A stretch of DNA of 42,192 nucleotides, from contig CALUVS010000019.1 of the NCBI GenBank assembly GCA_944324265.1, positions 1 through 42,192 of the forward strand, in the 5' to 3' direction. Under the pieces are notes generated by a model that made no database searches, was not told the origin of the DNA, and saw only the letters and a program-made list of their open reading frames with translations. The number at the start of each line of letters is the position of its first letter. Within the stretch, counting starts at the first letter, position 1. Position numbers and translations under genes: made by a program. Below, one piece after another: positions 1 through 7,580 of this stretch. The stretch is from an uncultured Traorella sp. GTDB taxonomy: Bacteria; Bacillota_I; Bacilli_A; Erysipelotrichales; Erysipelotrichaceae.

Positions 1-499
1 AAATCAAGGCAAAAACTCTTAAAACTATTGAATCTAACTATTTTCTAATAGTTATTGACATTTAATAGTTTGTCTTTTTTTACAGTATATCACTCATATC
101 AATCATTTTCAACATTAATGTATCTTTTGCATACACTTTTATGATGCTTATCAAATGATTATATGATACACTTTAACGAATTAATGATATTTCTTATAAA
201 TAGATGATCTTCTCTCCTGTTTAATAAAAAAATAAGAGCTAGTGTACATTTTCAATCTGTACTTAGCTCTTACTATTCTGAATAGAAAACCTTTTTTAAT
301 TTTAAGATATATATGAAGCATTTGATATTTAATGTGGATTTTCGCTCTTGTTTTGATCATATAATAGAGAAATTATAACTATTCATCATAATTCACAATT
401 GTATTGTCATCATTTGCGGTATTAAGTTGTTTTTTTATCTCGCCTCAATCAATGAAATTCAAATGAATTTCTCTTAATGATCGTTCTAAACTATTTGAT
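1..499. other. AT-rich left-edge region without a gene
   Basis: No reading frame with a convincing start and ribosome binding site is visible in these bases. Two hairpins stand out. Nested AACTATT/AATAGTT inverted repeats at about 22-73 are followed by a T run at 74-81 and could be a plus-strand terminator of a gene outside the window; this is weak. A clear minus-strand terminator is listed separately at 223-272. The rest is unassigned. Confidence 0.5.
223..272 (-). terminator. Rho-independent terminator of the small membrane-gene cluster
   Basis: An inverted repeat (233-248 with 258-272, core TAAGAGCTA/TAGCTCTTA, one bulge) is followed on the minus strand by a run of seven T. It would end transcription of the small minus-strand genes at 500-1183. 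Confidence 0.7.
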
Positions 500-571
500 C
501 TATAAGATATAACGAAGTAGCACGATTATCAATACACCGATAAAATAACTCCTGCTTAATTGATTGCACAA
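500..571 (-). CDS. Possible 23-residue membrane peptide (TTG start)
   Basis: A short frame begins with TTG three bases after the stop of the 575-772 gene. The AAAGGTGA around that stop can act as its ribosome binding site, the same layout seen between the two genes upstream. The peptide is essentially one hydrophobic helix (SYFIGVLIIVLL) with a short polar N-terminus and ends in RYIL. The function is unknown. The length and non-ATG start make this tentative; the repeated coupling pattern is the main support. Confidence 0.28.
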   Translation of the reverse strand: MCNQLSRSYFIGVLIIVLLRYIL

Positions 572-574
572 TCT

Positions 575-772
575 TCACCTTTCCCATCTTTTATCCCATT
601 CTTCATCAAAATTTTCAACACATTCCTGCCAGTTTTCACCGTATTTTCTTGTACAAAAAGATATTTTACTAGATATACTTTTTGGTTTATAAAACATCAT
701 GATCAGCTGCACAAGAATTATAAAAACTATGAGCATAATGGTGATTTCTTTTCCTAATTTATTCTTTCTCAT
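575..772 (-). CDS. Small single-span membrane protein, 65 aa
   Basis: I do not recognise this protein. Residues about 10-28 form one strongly hydrophobic segment (ITIMLIVFIILVQLIMMFY) after a basic N-terminus (MRKNKLGK). A polar, charged tail follows, with one Cys and many Trp/Glu (ENWQECVENFDEEWDKRW). The topology would be N-in with the tail outside. The start has a good ribosome binding site (AAGGTGAGG, 6-8 bases upstream) that overlaps the stop of the preceding gene, so the two genes are probably translationally coupled. It lies next to a broken secreted-protein gene in a low-complexity accessory region. Confidence 0.6.
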   Translation of the reverse strand: MRKNKLGKEITIMLIVFIILVQLIMMFYKPKSISSKISFCTRKYGENWQECVENFDEEWDKRWER

Positions 773-778
773 AGTGCC

Positions 779-1183
779 TCACCTTCTCATAAATATAGAT
801 AATATATCAATTAAAAAATACGCAAGAATCAGTACAGAATAAGTACATTCATCCTTTGAAATAGGTTTTATCATTAAAATGATCACATGCATGAGAAGCA
901 GATCAATAAAGTGTTTCTCAATAAATAAGGCATAGCTGAAAGGAAGCAGAAGATAAGTAAGAATAAGCGCAAAAGATAGTCCTAATAAAAGACGATACTT
1001 AATTAAATGATTTGATTCTTTTGCATTATAAATATAAATGAAGATACATTCCGGTACAACTCTGAAAATACCAAAATGCGAAAGTAAATGCACTTTAGTA
1101 TCCGGAGTAAGCTGCTGCCCGATAAAAATGAGTAAGATAAATAATGCAATACCAATATATTTTCGTAAATCGTGATTATTCAT
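779..1183 (-). CDS. Hypothetical multi-span membrane protein, 134 aa
   Basis: I do not recognise the family. Three to four hydrophobic segments are visible: about residues 10-25, a weaker one at 43-52, 63-85, and the pair 91-105 and 115-131. Short charged loops separate them and the C-terminus is FMRR. It is the first gene of a compact minus-strand group with the 65-residue membrane protein six bases downstream. The ribosome binding site (CGGAGA) is about 12 bases from the ATG, so translation may be modest. It could be an immunity or small transporter-like protein, but nothing in the sequence shows that. Confidence 0.6.
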   Translation of the reverse strand: MNNHDLRKYIGIALFILLIFIGQQLTPDTKVHLLSHFGIFRVVPECIFIYIYNAKESNHLIKYRLLLGLSFALILTYLLLPFSYALFIEKHFIDLLLMHVIILMIKPISKDECTYSVLILAYFLIDILSIFMRR

Positions 1184-1206
1184 AACAATTATATCTCCGT
1201 AAATAT

Positions 1207-1863
1207 CTACAACCTTGCAGTTGAAAGAGTAGGTTCACTTAAAAAGAATACATCAAGACCACTTGAACGTTCAATTAATTGAGTACAAGCTTCATCAGCA
1301 TATGTTCTAATATTGCCTGCTTTTACATATCTAGAGCAAGCAGACCTGCTATAATAGTCCTCAACAGTATGAACTATTGTTATATCTTGTTCAAGTTGAC
1401 CTATAAATTCACATATTGTTAAAACAAAATCCGCACCAAAATTGTAAAAATCGCCAAAAGCTAATGCTCCTCTAAGAATTAAGAACATAGCATCAACTGT
1501 TAAATCTTCTCTATCAGCTCTGAAATGACCTGTAAGCTTAGTTGGCTCCTGCCAATAACCTGTAGCTCATATATTATGCTTTATGAAAATATCTAAAGTT
1601 AATTCAGGGCGGCAGACTTCACCTATCCATTTAAATTCACTATCATTTATAGTTTGATAATAAGTATTTCCAACCTATTTTACCATTATTTTATCATTTC
1701 CGTTATATGAAATATATATTATTTCTTCGTTTGTTTCAATTACTTCAAACCGTTTGTCACCCAATGTCATTATAGGAGTTGTTTGATTTGCAACTAGTAC
1801 ATTAAAAGAAAATGACTGAACCAGCATAAATATACTAGCTATAATAACAGCAAATTCTTTCAT
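1207..1863 (-). pseudogene. Secreted-protein gene disrupted by two in-frame stop codons
   Basis: One continuous frame of 219 codons runs from the ATG at 1863 to the TAG at 1207. It is interrupted by TAG at 1677-1675 and by TGA at about 1570-1568. The pieces before, between and after the stops read as one protein. It starts with a signal-peptide-like N-terminus (MKEFAVIIASIFMLVQSFSF) and continues through VGNTYYQTINDSEFKWIGEV to ATGYWQEPTKLTGHF, ending in a Cys-containing C-terminus. AGGAGG lies about 9 bases before the ATG, and the promoter at 1976-2004 matches consensus. UGA is a normal stop elsewhere in the window (for example the gene ending at 7570), so recoding is unlikely. I do not recognise the family. 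Calling the last 93 codons a separate gene would be wrong, because that piece has no ribosome binding site of its own. Confidence 0.75.
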
Positions 1864-2227
1864 TGTTTTGTGTAGCCTCCTATTGATTATTTAAATAGAA
1901 TCAAGCAAAGCAGCACAAATGAAACAATCAAACACTTCAATCTATGCCCATGGGTTTATGCTCCTTGTTAATTTAATTATATTATGTAATCTTACACATG
2001 TCAAAACAGAGATTTCTATAATTAAGCGCTGAATTCATTATAAATGTTGATAAAGATCAAGCAAAAATACCAAAACGATATTTGTAATATGCCTCCTTCA
2101 AAGAAATAGGAAGTTTGGCAAGAATGATGTCCTGTTCATGATATACTCTTGTTTTCTTGATTTGTTGAAAGATAATATCGCCATTTCTTTTCTGTCTACT
2201 TTATAGCTTCATTAAATTAAAAAGTAC
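1864..2227. other. Intergenic region upstream of the broken gene, with a possible gene remnant
   Basis: This 364-base stretch holds the consensus promoter at 1976-2004. It also has a four-codon frame (MGID, ATG at 1951) behind an AAGGAG motif, which could be a tiny upstream ORF. A frame at 2057-2200 on the minus strand reads QKRNGDIIFQQIKKTRVYHE and on to LAKLPISLKEAYYKYRFGIF without a start codon. It looks like the tail of a decayed gene of unknown family. None of this is a supported intact gene. Confidence 0.3.
1976..2004 (-). promoter_or_regulatory. Consensus SigA promoter of the broken secreted-protein gene
   Basis: TTGACA at 2004-1999, a 17-base spacer and TATAAT at 1981-1976 form a perfect consensus promoter on the minus strand. 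Transcription would start near 1969 and leave a leader of about 105 bases before the ATG at 1863. Confidence 0.85.
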
Positions 2228-2243
2228 CTACTTATCGGTACTT
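2211..2243 (-). terminator. Terminator overlapping the dut stop codon
   Basis: AAGTACC/GGTACTT (2222-2228 with 2237-2243) is followed on the minus strand by TTTTTAATTT. The dut stop codon lies at the edge of the loop, so coding sequence and terminator overlap. Confidence 0.6.
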
Positions 2244-2737
2244 CCAAATCCGCCATTTCTGATTTCTTCCACATCATCATCCACTGTGATGCCGAATGGA
2301 AGGAAAATGCCTTGAATAATCGCCATTCCTGCTTTTATTTTCAATGTTTTATTTTCTATTGAAGCATTGGTCAATTTTATAAACATATGACCTTCATTAT
2401 CAGAATCAAAATAATCGCTGTCAATAATACCTACCGTATTATTCAGTTGAATACGATATTTAAATCCTAAAGAAGAACGCGGAACACATTGCAGTACCCA
2501 GCCTTCATCCATTCTCACTCGGATACCAGAGGGAATTTTGATTTGTTCATTGGGCTTTAATGTAAAATCAATTGGTGAAAAAAAATCATAGCCGGCAGAA
2601 CCTTTGGTGGCTCTTTTCGGCAATTGAATATTTTCATAGATTTTTTTACATTCTTCCAATGTACAATCAAACTCGCTCATGAAATCTTTGATAAACTGTT
2701 CTTCACTGACTTTCATGAATTGAGCTATACGCATCAT
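2228..2737 (-). CDS. dut: dUTP diphosphatase (dUTPase)
   Basis: Hydrolyses dUTP to dUMP and pyrophosphate, keeping uracil out of DNA and feeding dTMP synthesis; a cytosolic trimer in this family. All five motifs are present in order: AGYDF (motif 1), PRSSLGFK (2), NTVGIIDSDYFD (3, with the catalytic Asp and the Tyr that excludes ribose), GMAIIQGIF (4) and GGFGSTD (5). At 169 residues it is slightly longer than typical because of an N-terminal extension of about 35 residues (EEQFIKDFMSEFDCTLEECKKIYENI). The ATG overlaps the stop of the upstream membrane-protein gene by four bases (ATGA), so the two are coupled. A second ATG follows immediately and cannot be excluded as the start. Confidence 0.93.
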   Translation of the reverse strand: MMRIAQFMKVSEEQFIKDFMSEFDCTLEECKKIYENIQLPKRATKGSAGYDFFSPIDFTLKPNEQIKIPSGIRVRMDEGWVLQCVPRSSLGFKYRIQLNNTVGIIDSDYFDSDNEGHMFIKLTNASIENKTLKIKAGMAIIQGIFLPFGITVDDDVEEIRNGGFGSTDK

Positions 2738-3243
2738 TTCTCTTTTTTCCTTTCTTTATATTGAGCTAATTTTTCTTCTAAAATAACTTTTCCTTTTTTT
2801 GAAACATAGATTTCTTCATTATTGGTTAAACGAACTGTATATCCTTTCCAAAAAGAATGCTTATCCCCGATTTTTAAGATACTGCGATATTTTTTATGTT
2901 CAAGGTTGTAAAATAATCCCGTATCATAAAATACAGTTGTTCTCTGTACAATTGTATCCAATGCAAAAGTAATAGAAAATAAAGAAAACAATAACATGAT
3001 CAAAGCATAAATAATCTGATTTGTCGAAAAGTAATATATACTATAAAAGAAGAGAAAAAGACTTACAATGGCATAACCAGCCAAATATATTTTATAGTCT
3101 TTCTGAATCACACAGCCGGATCTTTTCTCTAAAGTTTCCTTTAAACTTGCTTTATATCCCATAAACTTTTTCACTGACTGAATCCCTTCAAAAACGAATA
3201 CAGCTGTAAAAAATATCAAGATAATTAATTCTAAAATCTCCAT
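2734..3243 (-). CDS. Hypothetical membrane protein, 169 aa
   Basis: An N-terminal membrane segment (MEILELIILIFFTAVFVF) is followed by a basic stretch, two adjacent hydrophobic segments (YLAGYAIVSLFLFFYSIYYF and IIYALIMLLFSLFSITFAL), and a soluble C-terminal part of about 65 residues rich in Lys/Glu (SILKIGDKHSFWKGYTVRL). That tail resembles the PH-like ends seen on small Firmicute membrane proteins, but I cannot name the family. I chose the internal ATG at 3243 because AGAAGGTG sits 8 bases upstream; the longer frame from 3294 runs back toward the ptsH terminator and has no good site. It overlaps dut by four bases. Confidence 0.6.
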   Translation of the reverse strand: MEILELIILIFFTAVFVFEGIQSVKKFMGYKASLKETLEKRSGCVIQKDYKIYLAGYAIVSLFLFFYSIYYFSTNQIIYALIMLLFSLFSITFALDTIVQRTTVFYDTGLFYNLEHKKYRSILKIGDKHSFWKGYTVRLTNNEEIYVSKKGKVILEEKLAQYKERKKEK

Positions 3244-3293
3244 AAACAACACCTTCTCAACTATTATACTCCAGTTCTTAAAAATAAGGTACA

Positions 3294-3317
3294 TAAAAAA
3301 ATGGCGAATGCCATTTT
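3294..3317 (-). terminator. ptsH terminator
   Basis: AAAATGGC/GCCATTTT with a GAAT-type loop is followed by seven T on the minus strand. It lies 17 bases after the HPr stop. Confidence 0.8.
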
Positions 3318-3333
3318 TCCATGTTCTTGGTTA

Positions 3334-3600
3334 TTATCCAATGATTTTTTGAGCACGTAAGATGTCTTCAATCGCTGCGATTGCTGCATCTTCGTCATCA
3401 CCGTTACAAGTAATAGTAATTTCAGATTGAGTAGGAATACCTAAAGACATAACTCCCATAATAGATTTCATGTTAACTTCACGGCCTTTAAAAGCTACGT
3501 TTACATCACATTTAAATTTACTAGCTGCATTAACTGCTACAGTTGCAGGGCGTGCGTGTAATCCTACTGGATCAATAACTGACACTGTGATTTGTTTCAT
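3334..3600 (-). CDS. ptsH: Phosphocarrier protein HPr
   Basis: Carries phosphate from enzyme I to the sugar-specific IIA domains of the PTS. In Firmicutes it is also phosphorylated on Ser46 by HPr kinase for carbon catabolite control. The active-site histidine is in GLHARPAT and the regulatory serine region reads MKSIMGVMSLG, both canonical. With the ATG at 3600 the protein is 88 residues, the usual HPr length. AGGAGG lies 9 bases before that ATG, so the upstream in-frame ATG at 3624 is not used. No ptsI follows; the gene is monocistronic between its own promoter and terminator. Confidence 0.95.
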   Translation of the reverse strand: MKQITVSVIDPVGLHARPATVAVNAASKFKCDVNVAFKGREVNMKSIMGVMSLGIPTQSEITITCNGDDEDAAIAAIEDILRAQKIIG

Positions 3601-3628
3601 CTTAATAATCCTCCTAATAGACAATTAT

Positions 3629-3657
3629 ATTTTACCGCATTTTGATAGCACTTACAA
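3629..3657 (-). promoter_or_regulatory. ptsH promoter
   Basis: TTGTAA (3657-3652), a 17-base spacer and TAAAAT (3634-3629) on the minus strand. The transcript would start about 20 bases before the ribosome binding site. Confidence 0.7.
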
Positions 3658-3672
3658 GTTAGTTTTTCTGTT

Positions 3673-4089
3673 TTATTGAAAATCATCACTGCTCAAAATA
3701 CGAAAGCCATGCTCTGAGAGCAATCGGGCAGTGACTCCCTGACCGGCAATCATTTTCCCGCTGAAAGTACCGTCATAAACGACATGCGTACCGCAGCTAG
3801 GGGAACGATCTTCTAAGATAATCAATTCCGGCTGATATTTTTGGGCTAATTCTAAAGCTTTCCCGGCACCTCGCTGAAAATTCTCTGTTACATCTTTTCC
3901 TTCATTGTCGACTACCCTATCGCCGATCTGTTCACTGGGATTTCGAGGGCAGGATAATCCGCCCATCATCTCAGGACAAATCAGCCGATATTCCTTATCT
4001 TTTAAAAATTCCAGCACTTTTTCATTGCGGCGATGATTTCCGTCATAACGGCATTTTTCACCCACGACACAGGCACTTACTAAGATCAT
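3673..4089 (-). CDS. DUF523 family protein
   Basis: This 138-residue protein has the DUF523 signature at its N-terminus (ILVSACVVGEKCRYDGNHRR), then RLICPEMMGGLSCPRNPSE and EDRSPSCGTHVVYDGTFSG. The conserved cysteines (SAC, KCRYDG, CPE, CPR, SCG) suggest a metal or redox site. The molecular function of the family is not established to my knowledge. The ATG overlaps the stop of yaaA by four bases and both follow murB on the same strand, so they form one transcript. I see no clear terminator directly after it. Confidence 0.85.
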   Translation of the reverse strand: MILVSACVVGEKCRYDGNHRRNEKVLEFLKDKEYRLICPEMMGGLSCPRNPSEQIGDRVVDNEGKDVTENFQRGAGKALELAQKYQPELIILEDRSPSCGTHVVYDGTFSGKMIAGQGVTARLLSEHGFRILSSDDFQ

Positions 4090-4787
4090 TTATTTTCCTC
4101 CTTTACAAAGACAAACTGGTGATCATCAGATAAAGTTTCCTCATAATGATATCCCAGACTGTCAAAAGCTTTCATTTGTTCCGGTGAGTTGATTTTATTT
4201 TTGATGCAATAATGCACAAATTGTCCTCGAGCCATTTTACTGGCTGTAGCTTCTGTTTTCAGCTTGCCGTTTTTATTGACCTTAAATTCAATATGCAGAC
4301 AATTCTTTGGCAGCCATGCGCCATATTCCTTTGAACAGCAGTCAACCACAATTTCATCTTTCAGATATTCCAAAATCTCTTGATGATAATAATCAAAAAG
4401 ATTCACTGAAATTGAATTCTCTAAATCCAGCCGATAAGCAAATACCTCATCCATAGGTCTTAATAAACCATATAATCCGCTCATGATGCATAAATGATCC
4501 TGCGCATACAAAAGATCTTTCTCATTGAAATCTTCTGTCTGCATGTACTTAAACTGCAGACCGGTAAAACTGAAGATCGCATTGCCGTTTTCTTTCGGAT
4601 CTTGAAATCGCAGAAAATTTTCATGAGCAATTTTCTCATTGCATTTATAAATACTCATGAGCTGCTTTTCATCATATTCTTTCATGATCTGCATCAGATT
4701 CATAGCTTTTTGATAGAACATCGGCTGAGTGGCTTCAGCCTTATTGGTACATTTCATTGTTTTTGTTGGTGATACACATATTTTCAT
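4086..4787 (-). CDS. yaaA: YaaA family peroxide-stress protein (UPF0246)
   Basis: A full-length (233 aa) member of the YaaA/DUF328 family. In E. coli YaaA limits intracellular iron during peroxide stress, and its fold resembles DNA-binding helix-hairpin-helix proteins. Family landmarks are the start MKICVSPTKTM, LYGLLRPMDEVFAYRLDLE in the middle, VVDCCSKEYGAWL, and the C-terminal KMARGQFVHYCIKNKINSPEQMKAF. It sits between murB and the DUF523 gene, 7 bases after the murB stop and overlapping the next gene by 4. A peroxide-stress role in this organism is inferred only from the family. Confidence 0.88.
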   Translation of the reverse strand: MKICVSPTKTMKCTNKAEATQPMFYQKAMNLMQIMKEYDEKQLMSIYKCNEKIAHENFLRFQDPKENGNAIFSFTGLQFKYMQTEDFNEKDLLYAQDHLCIMSGLYGLLRPMDEVFAYRLDLENSISVNLFDYYHQEILEYLKDEIVVDCCSKEYGAWLPKNCLHIEFKVNKNGKLKTEATASKMARGQFVHYCIKNKINSPEQMKAFDSLGYHYEETLSDDHQFVFVKEENK

Positions 4788-4794
4788 AACTCTA

Positions 4795-5667
4795 TTATTT
4801 CAGAATCTTGACCTCCGGTTCAAGTACTTTTCCTGTTTTTTCTTCAACAATCTCTCTGACTTCTTCCATCAGCTGATAAAAATCCTGAAATGTCGCCTGA
4901 TTATCATTGATCAAAAATCCTGCATGCTTTTTCGAAACACTGGCGCCATTGACTCGATGTCCTTTCAGTCCGCACTCACTGATCAAGGCTGATGCATAAT
5001 AATCACTGCCTCTTTTAAAAGTCGAACCGGCACTGTATTGATCCAATGGCTGTTTTTCTAAGCGTTTCTGCCACAGTTCATCCATCTTCATTTGAATCTG
5101 TTTCTGATTGCCCTTATTCAATTGAAAGACAACGGATAAAATAATTGCATCATTTTCCATGAAACAAGAATGACGATAAGCAAAAGCCAATTTTTTTTTG
5201 GTCCATGTTTTGATTTCCTTGTTATGCCATACAACAACTTCTTTCACCACATCACACATTTCATTGCCGTATGCTCCGGCATTCATGTAGATAGCTCCGC
5301 CGACACTTCCGGGTATGCCATAAGCAAATTCTAAGCCGCTGAGTGTATGTTCCCTTGCTTGGAGACAGACATCCTTCAAAGAGGCTCCGGCTTCACAGAT
5401 GATCTTTTGATCCCAAGCTTCAATACGGTTCAAATGACGCAGAATCATAACAGGCTGACGAAGACCGCTGTCACTGATCAAAACATTGCTGCCGTTGCCT
5501 AAAACAATGGGCTGAACATGCTGCAGAATCAATTGTATTTCCTGAATGCTTTTCGGAAATAAGACCAGATCAGCATTGCCGCCAATATGCAGTGTTGTAT
5601 AAGGCTTCATTTCTTCGTTTTCTTTATATTCAATTTTGTTTTGCTTTAAAATTTCGATAAGTTCCAT
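4795..5667 (-). CDS. murB: UDP-N-acetylenolpyruvoylglucosamine reductase
   Basis: Reduces UDP-GlcNAc-enolpyruvate to UDP-MurNAc with NADPH and bound FAD, the second committed step of peptidoglycan synthesis in the cytosol. Landmarks are YTTLHIGGNADL (FAD domain start), LGNGSNVLISD, the PGSVGGAIYMNAGAYG flavin loop, the catalytic serine region YSAGSTFKR, and SKKHAGFLIN near the end. At 290 residues it matches the short MurB class. No Shine-Dalgarno sequence precedes the ATG, but a TATAAT box ends 7 bases before it, so the mRNA may be leaderless. It heads a tight operon with yaaA and the DUF523 gene. Confidence 0.94.
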   Translation of the reverse strand: MELIEILKQNKIEYKENEEMKPYTTLHIGGNADLVLFPKSIQEIQLILQHVQPIVLGNGSNVLISDSGLRQPVMILRHLNRIEAWDQKIICEAGASLKDVCLQAREHTLSGLEFAYGIPGSVGGAIYMNAGAYGNEMCDVVKEVVVWHNKEIKTWTKKKLAFAYRHSCFMENDAIILSVVFQLNKGNQKQIQMKMDELWQKRLEKQPLDQYSAGSTFKRGSDYYASALISECGLKGHRVNGASVSKKHAGFLINDNQATFQDFYQLMEEVREIVEEKTGKVLEPEVKILK

Positions 5668-5674
5668 TAATCTT

Positions 5675-5680
5675 ATTATA
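5675..5680 (-). promoter_or_regulatory. Candidate -10 box directly before murB
   Basis: TATAAT on the minus strand ends 7 bases before the murB ATG, placing the expected transcription start at or beside the A of ATG. No good -35 box is visible at normal spacing, so this is tentative. Confidence 0.4.
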
Positions 5681-5713
5681 TGGCTGAAATCCTATTTGGT
5701 CGCCTGATTTGCC

Positions 5714-5743
5714 TAAAAAACTGTGAGATTTGTTCCCACAGTT
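5714..5743 (-). terminator. Terminator of the ABC exporter operon
   Basis: AACTGTG/CACAGTT (5719-5725 with 5737-5743) is followed by six T on the minus strand. The stem includes part of the exporter stop codon. Confidence 0.75.
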
Positions 5744-7580
5744 ATTGAATGAATGCTTTTTGTTTTTCCTGCAGTGCCTGTGAAGTAAATAATTCATAAT
5801 AAGCACCTTTTTTATTCATCAGTTCATGATGAGTTCCCATTTCTTTGATCTTTCCTTTATCCAGTACAATGATCTTATCGGCATCGACAATCGTGGATAA
5901 ACGGTGTGCCACGACAAAACTTGTGCGATTTTTCAATAACGTCTGAATAGCATTCTGAATGAGTTTTTCACTCTCGGTATCAATGGAAGAAGTAGCTTCA
6001 TCTAAGATCACAATGCTTGGATTGGCCAATAAGGCTCTGGCAAAGGAAATCAATTGCTTCTGTCCGGTGGATAAAAGATCTCCGCCTTCTCCTACCTGAC
6101 TGTCATAGCCCTTGTCCAAGCGCATGATAAATTCATGGGCATGAATCAGTTTAGCAACTTCTTCTACCTCACTGTCGCTGGCATCCGGACGTCCATAGCG
6201 AATATTTTCTTTGATTGTCCCGGAGAAAAGATTCGGTGTCTGCAAGACATAGCCCAAATGAGAATGCAGCCAGCCGACACTGCGTTCCTTATAATTGCGC
6301 CCGTCAATCCGAATTTCTCCTTTTTTGGGTTCATAGAATCGGCATAACAAATTGACAATCGTGCTCTTTCCGCTGCCGGTTTCGCCGACAAGGGCAATCA
6401 TTTCACCTTGCTTGACATGCAGATTAAAATCGATGAGCACCGGTTCTTTTTCATTGTAATAAAAATCAACATGATTGAAATCCACATCTCCCAATAAAGG
6501 TTCATAATTCTCTTTTTTCGGATTTAACAAAGTACCGTATTTTGCTTCAACTTCCGGTGTATCTTTGATTTCAACTTCTTCTTCAATCAAAGACAAAACA
6601 CGTTCTGCATTTGCCTGAGCCACTTGAATTTCACTAAGCACACGAGCAATCTGACGCAGCGGTTCAAAAAACAGATCTGCATAGTTGATAAACATAGACA
6701 AAGTACCAAACTGAATGGTTTCCAGCAATACTTCTTGTCCGCCGATTGTCAGAAGCATGGCAATAACTACTCCGCTCAATAAGAAAATCAATGGCTGAAA
6801 GGTTGCATTGAGCTGTACAGCTCTTAATGAATAGTGACGCATACTGGCTGTTTTCTGACTGAATTCCGTATAGCTTTGTTCTTCAATGCCCAAAGCCTTT
6901 GTCGTTTTAGCACCGTTGATGCTTTCAGAAAAGCCGGCAGTCACCAGTGAATTGGCTTTACGGGCCTGTCTTTGTGCCTGCAGGATCCTTCTTTGAAAAT
7001 ATACCGAAATCAAAAAGACAAGCGGTACAACAGCCAATACAGCGAAAGCCATCCGCCAATCAGTAGCCAGCATAACAGCCGTAATGCCGATAATCAGAAA
7101 AACACCCCAGATCAGATCCACAAAGCTCCAGGCCAATGTTTCGGCCACACGGGAAGCATCACTGCCGATACGGGCAACGACCCATCCATTCGCTGTTCGA
7201 TCAAAGTAAGGAAAAGAAAGCTGCTGAACACGGTCAAAACACATCTTACGTAAGGTTTCGCCGAAATCACTTTCAATTTTTCCGGCAAATTTGAAATAGA
7301 AAAACATAGACAGTGATTTCAAGATAATACAGATAATATAGACAATGGAAAAATTCAGCAAACTGGCACCGACGCCTTTATCAATGACAAAGGTATTGAT
7401 AGCTGTACGATTCAATAAGGGAAAAACTACATCTCCGGCTGCAATAAATATATTAAAAAGAACTAAGCCAATCACGGCTGTTTTATGCAGCCATAGAATC
7501 TTAAATAAACGCAGCCATAATGATTTATCTATTTTCTTACTGGTATATTCCTTTTCCTGCAAAATGCTTTCACTCACCAT
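5742..7580 (-). CDS. ABC exporter half-transporter, BmrD/YheH-like, consensus ATPase site
   Basis: An N-terminal six-helix exporter domain (about residues 25-320) is followed by a nucleotide-binding domain with Walker A GETGSGKST (399-407), Walker B IVILDE (catalytic Glu at about 528) and switch AHRLST. The signature is LSTGQ instead of LSGGQ. The neighbouring half-transporter has a normal LSGGQ but Asp for the catalytic Glu. The pair therefore fits the asymmetric heterodimeric exporters (BmrCD, LmrCD, TM287/288), with this subunit in the BmrD/TM288 role. Substrates are probably hydrophobic drugs or lipids, an inference from the family. I chose the ATG at 7580 because AAGGGGGTGA lies just upstream. 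The frame overlaps the partner gene by 11 bases, so the two are coupled. A further in-frame GTG is the next codon. Confidence 0.9.
   Translation of the reverse strand: MVSESILQEKEYTSKKIDKSLWLRLFKILWLHKTAVIGLVLFNIFIAAGDVVFPLLNRTAINTFVIDKGVGASLLNFSIVYIICIILKSLSMFFYFKFAGKIESDFGETLRKMCFDRVQQLSFPYFDRTANGWVVARIGSDASRVAETLAWSFVDLIWGVFLIIGITAVMLATDWRMAFAVLAVVPLVFLISVYFQRRILQAQRQARKANSLVTAGFSESINGAKTTKALGIEEQSYTEFSQKTASMRHYSLRAVQLNATFQPLIFLLSGVVIAMLLTIGGQEVLLETIQFGTLSMFINYADLFFEPLRQIARVLSEIQVAQANAERVLSLIEEEVEIKDTPEVEAKYGTLLNPKKENYEPLLGDVDFNHVDFYYNEKEPVLIDFNLHVKQGEMIALVGETGSGKSTIVNLLCRFYEPKKGEIRIDGRNYKERSVGWLHSHLGYVLQTPNLFSGTIKENIRYGRPDASDSEVEEVAKLIHAHEFIMRLDKGYDSQVGEGGDLLSTGQKQLISFARALLANPSIVILDEATSSIDTESEKLIQNAIQTLLKNRTSFVVAHRLSTIVDADKIIVLDKGKIKEMGTHHELMNKKGAYYELFTSQALQEKQKAFIQ

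Noticed and set aside
1207-1863. Recoding of UGA as tryptophan (or UAG read-through) to explain the stops
   Set aside because: UGA terminates other genes here (for example at 7570-7572 and 15335-15337), and a UAG is also present in the same frame, so gene decay is simpler.
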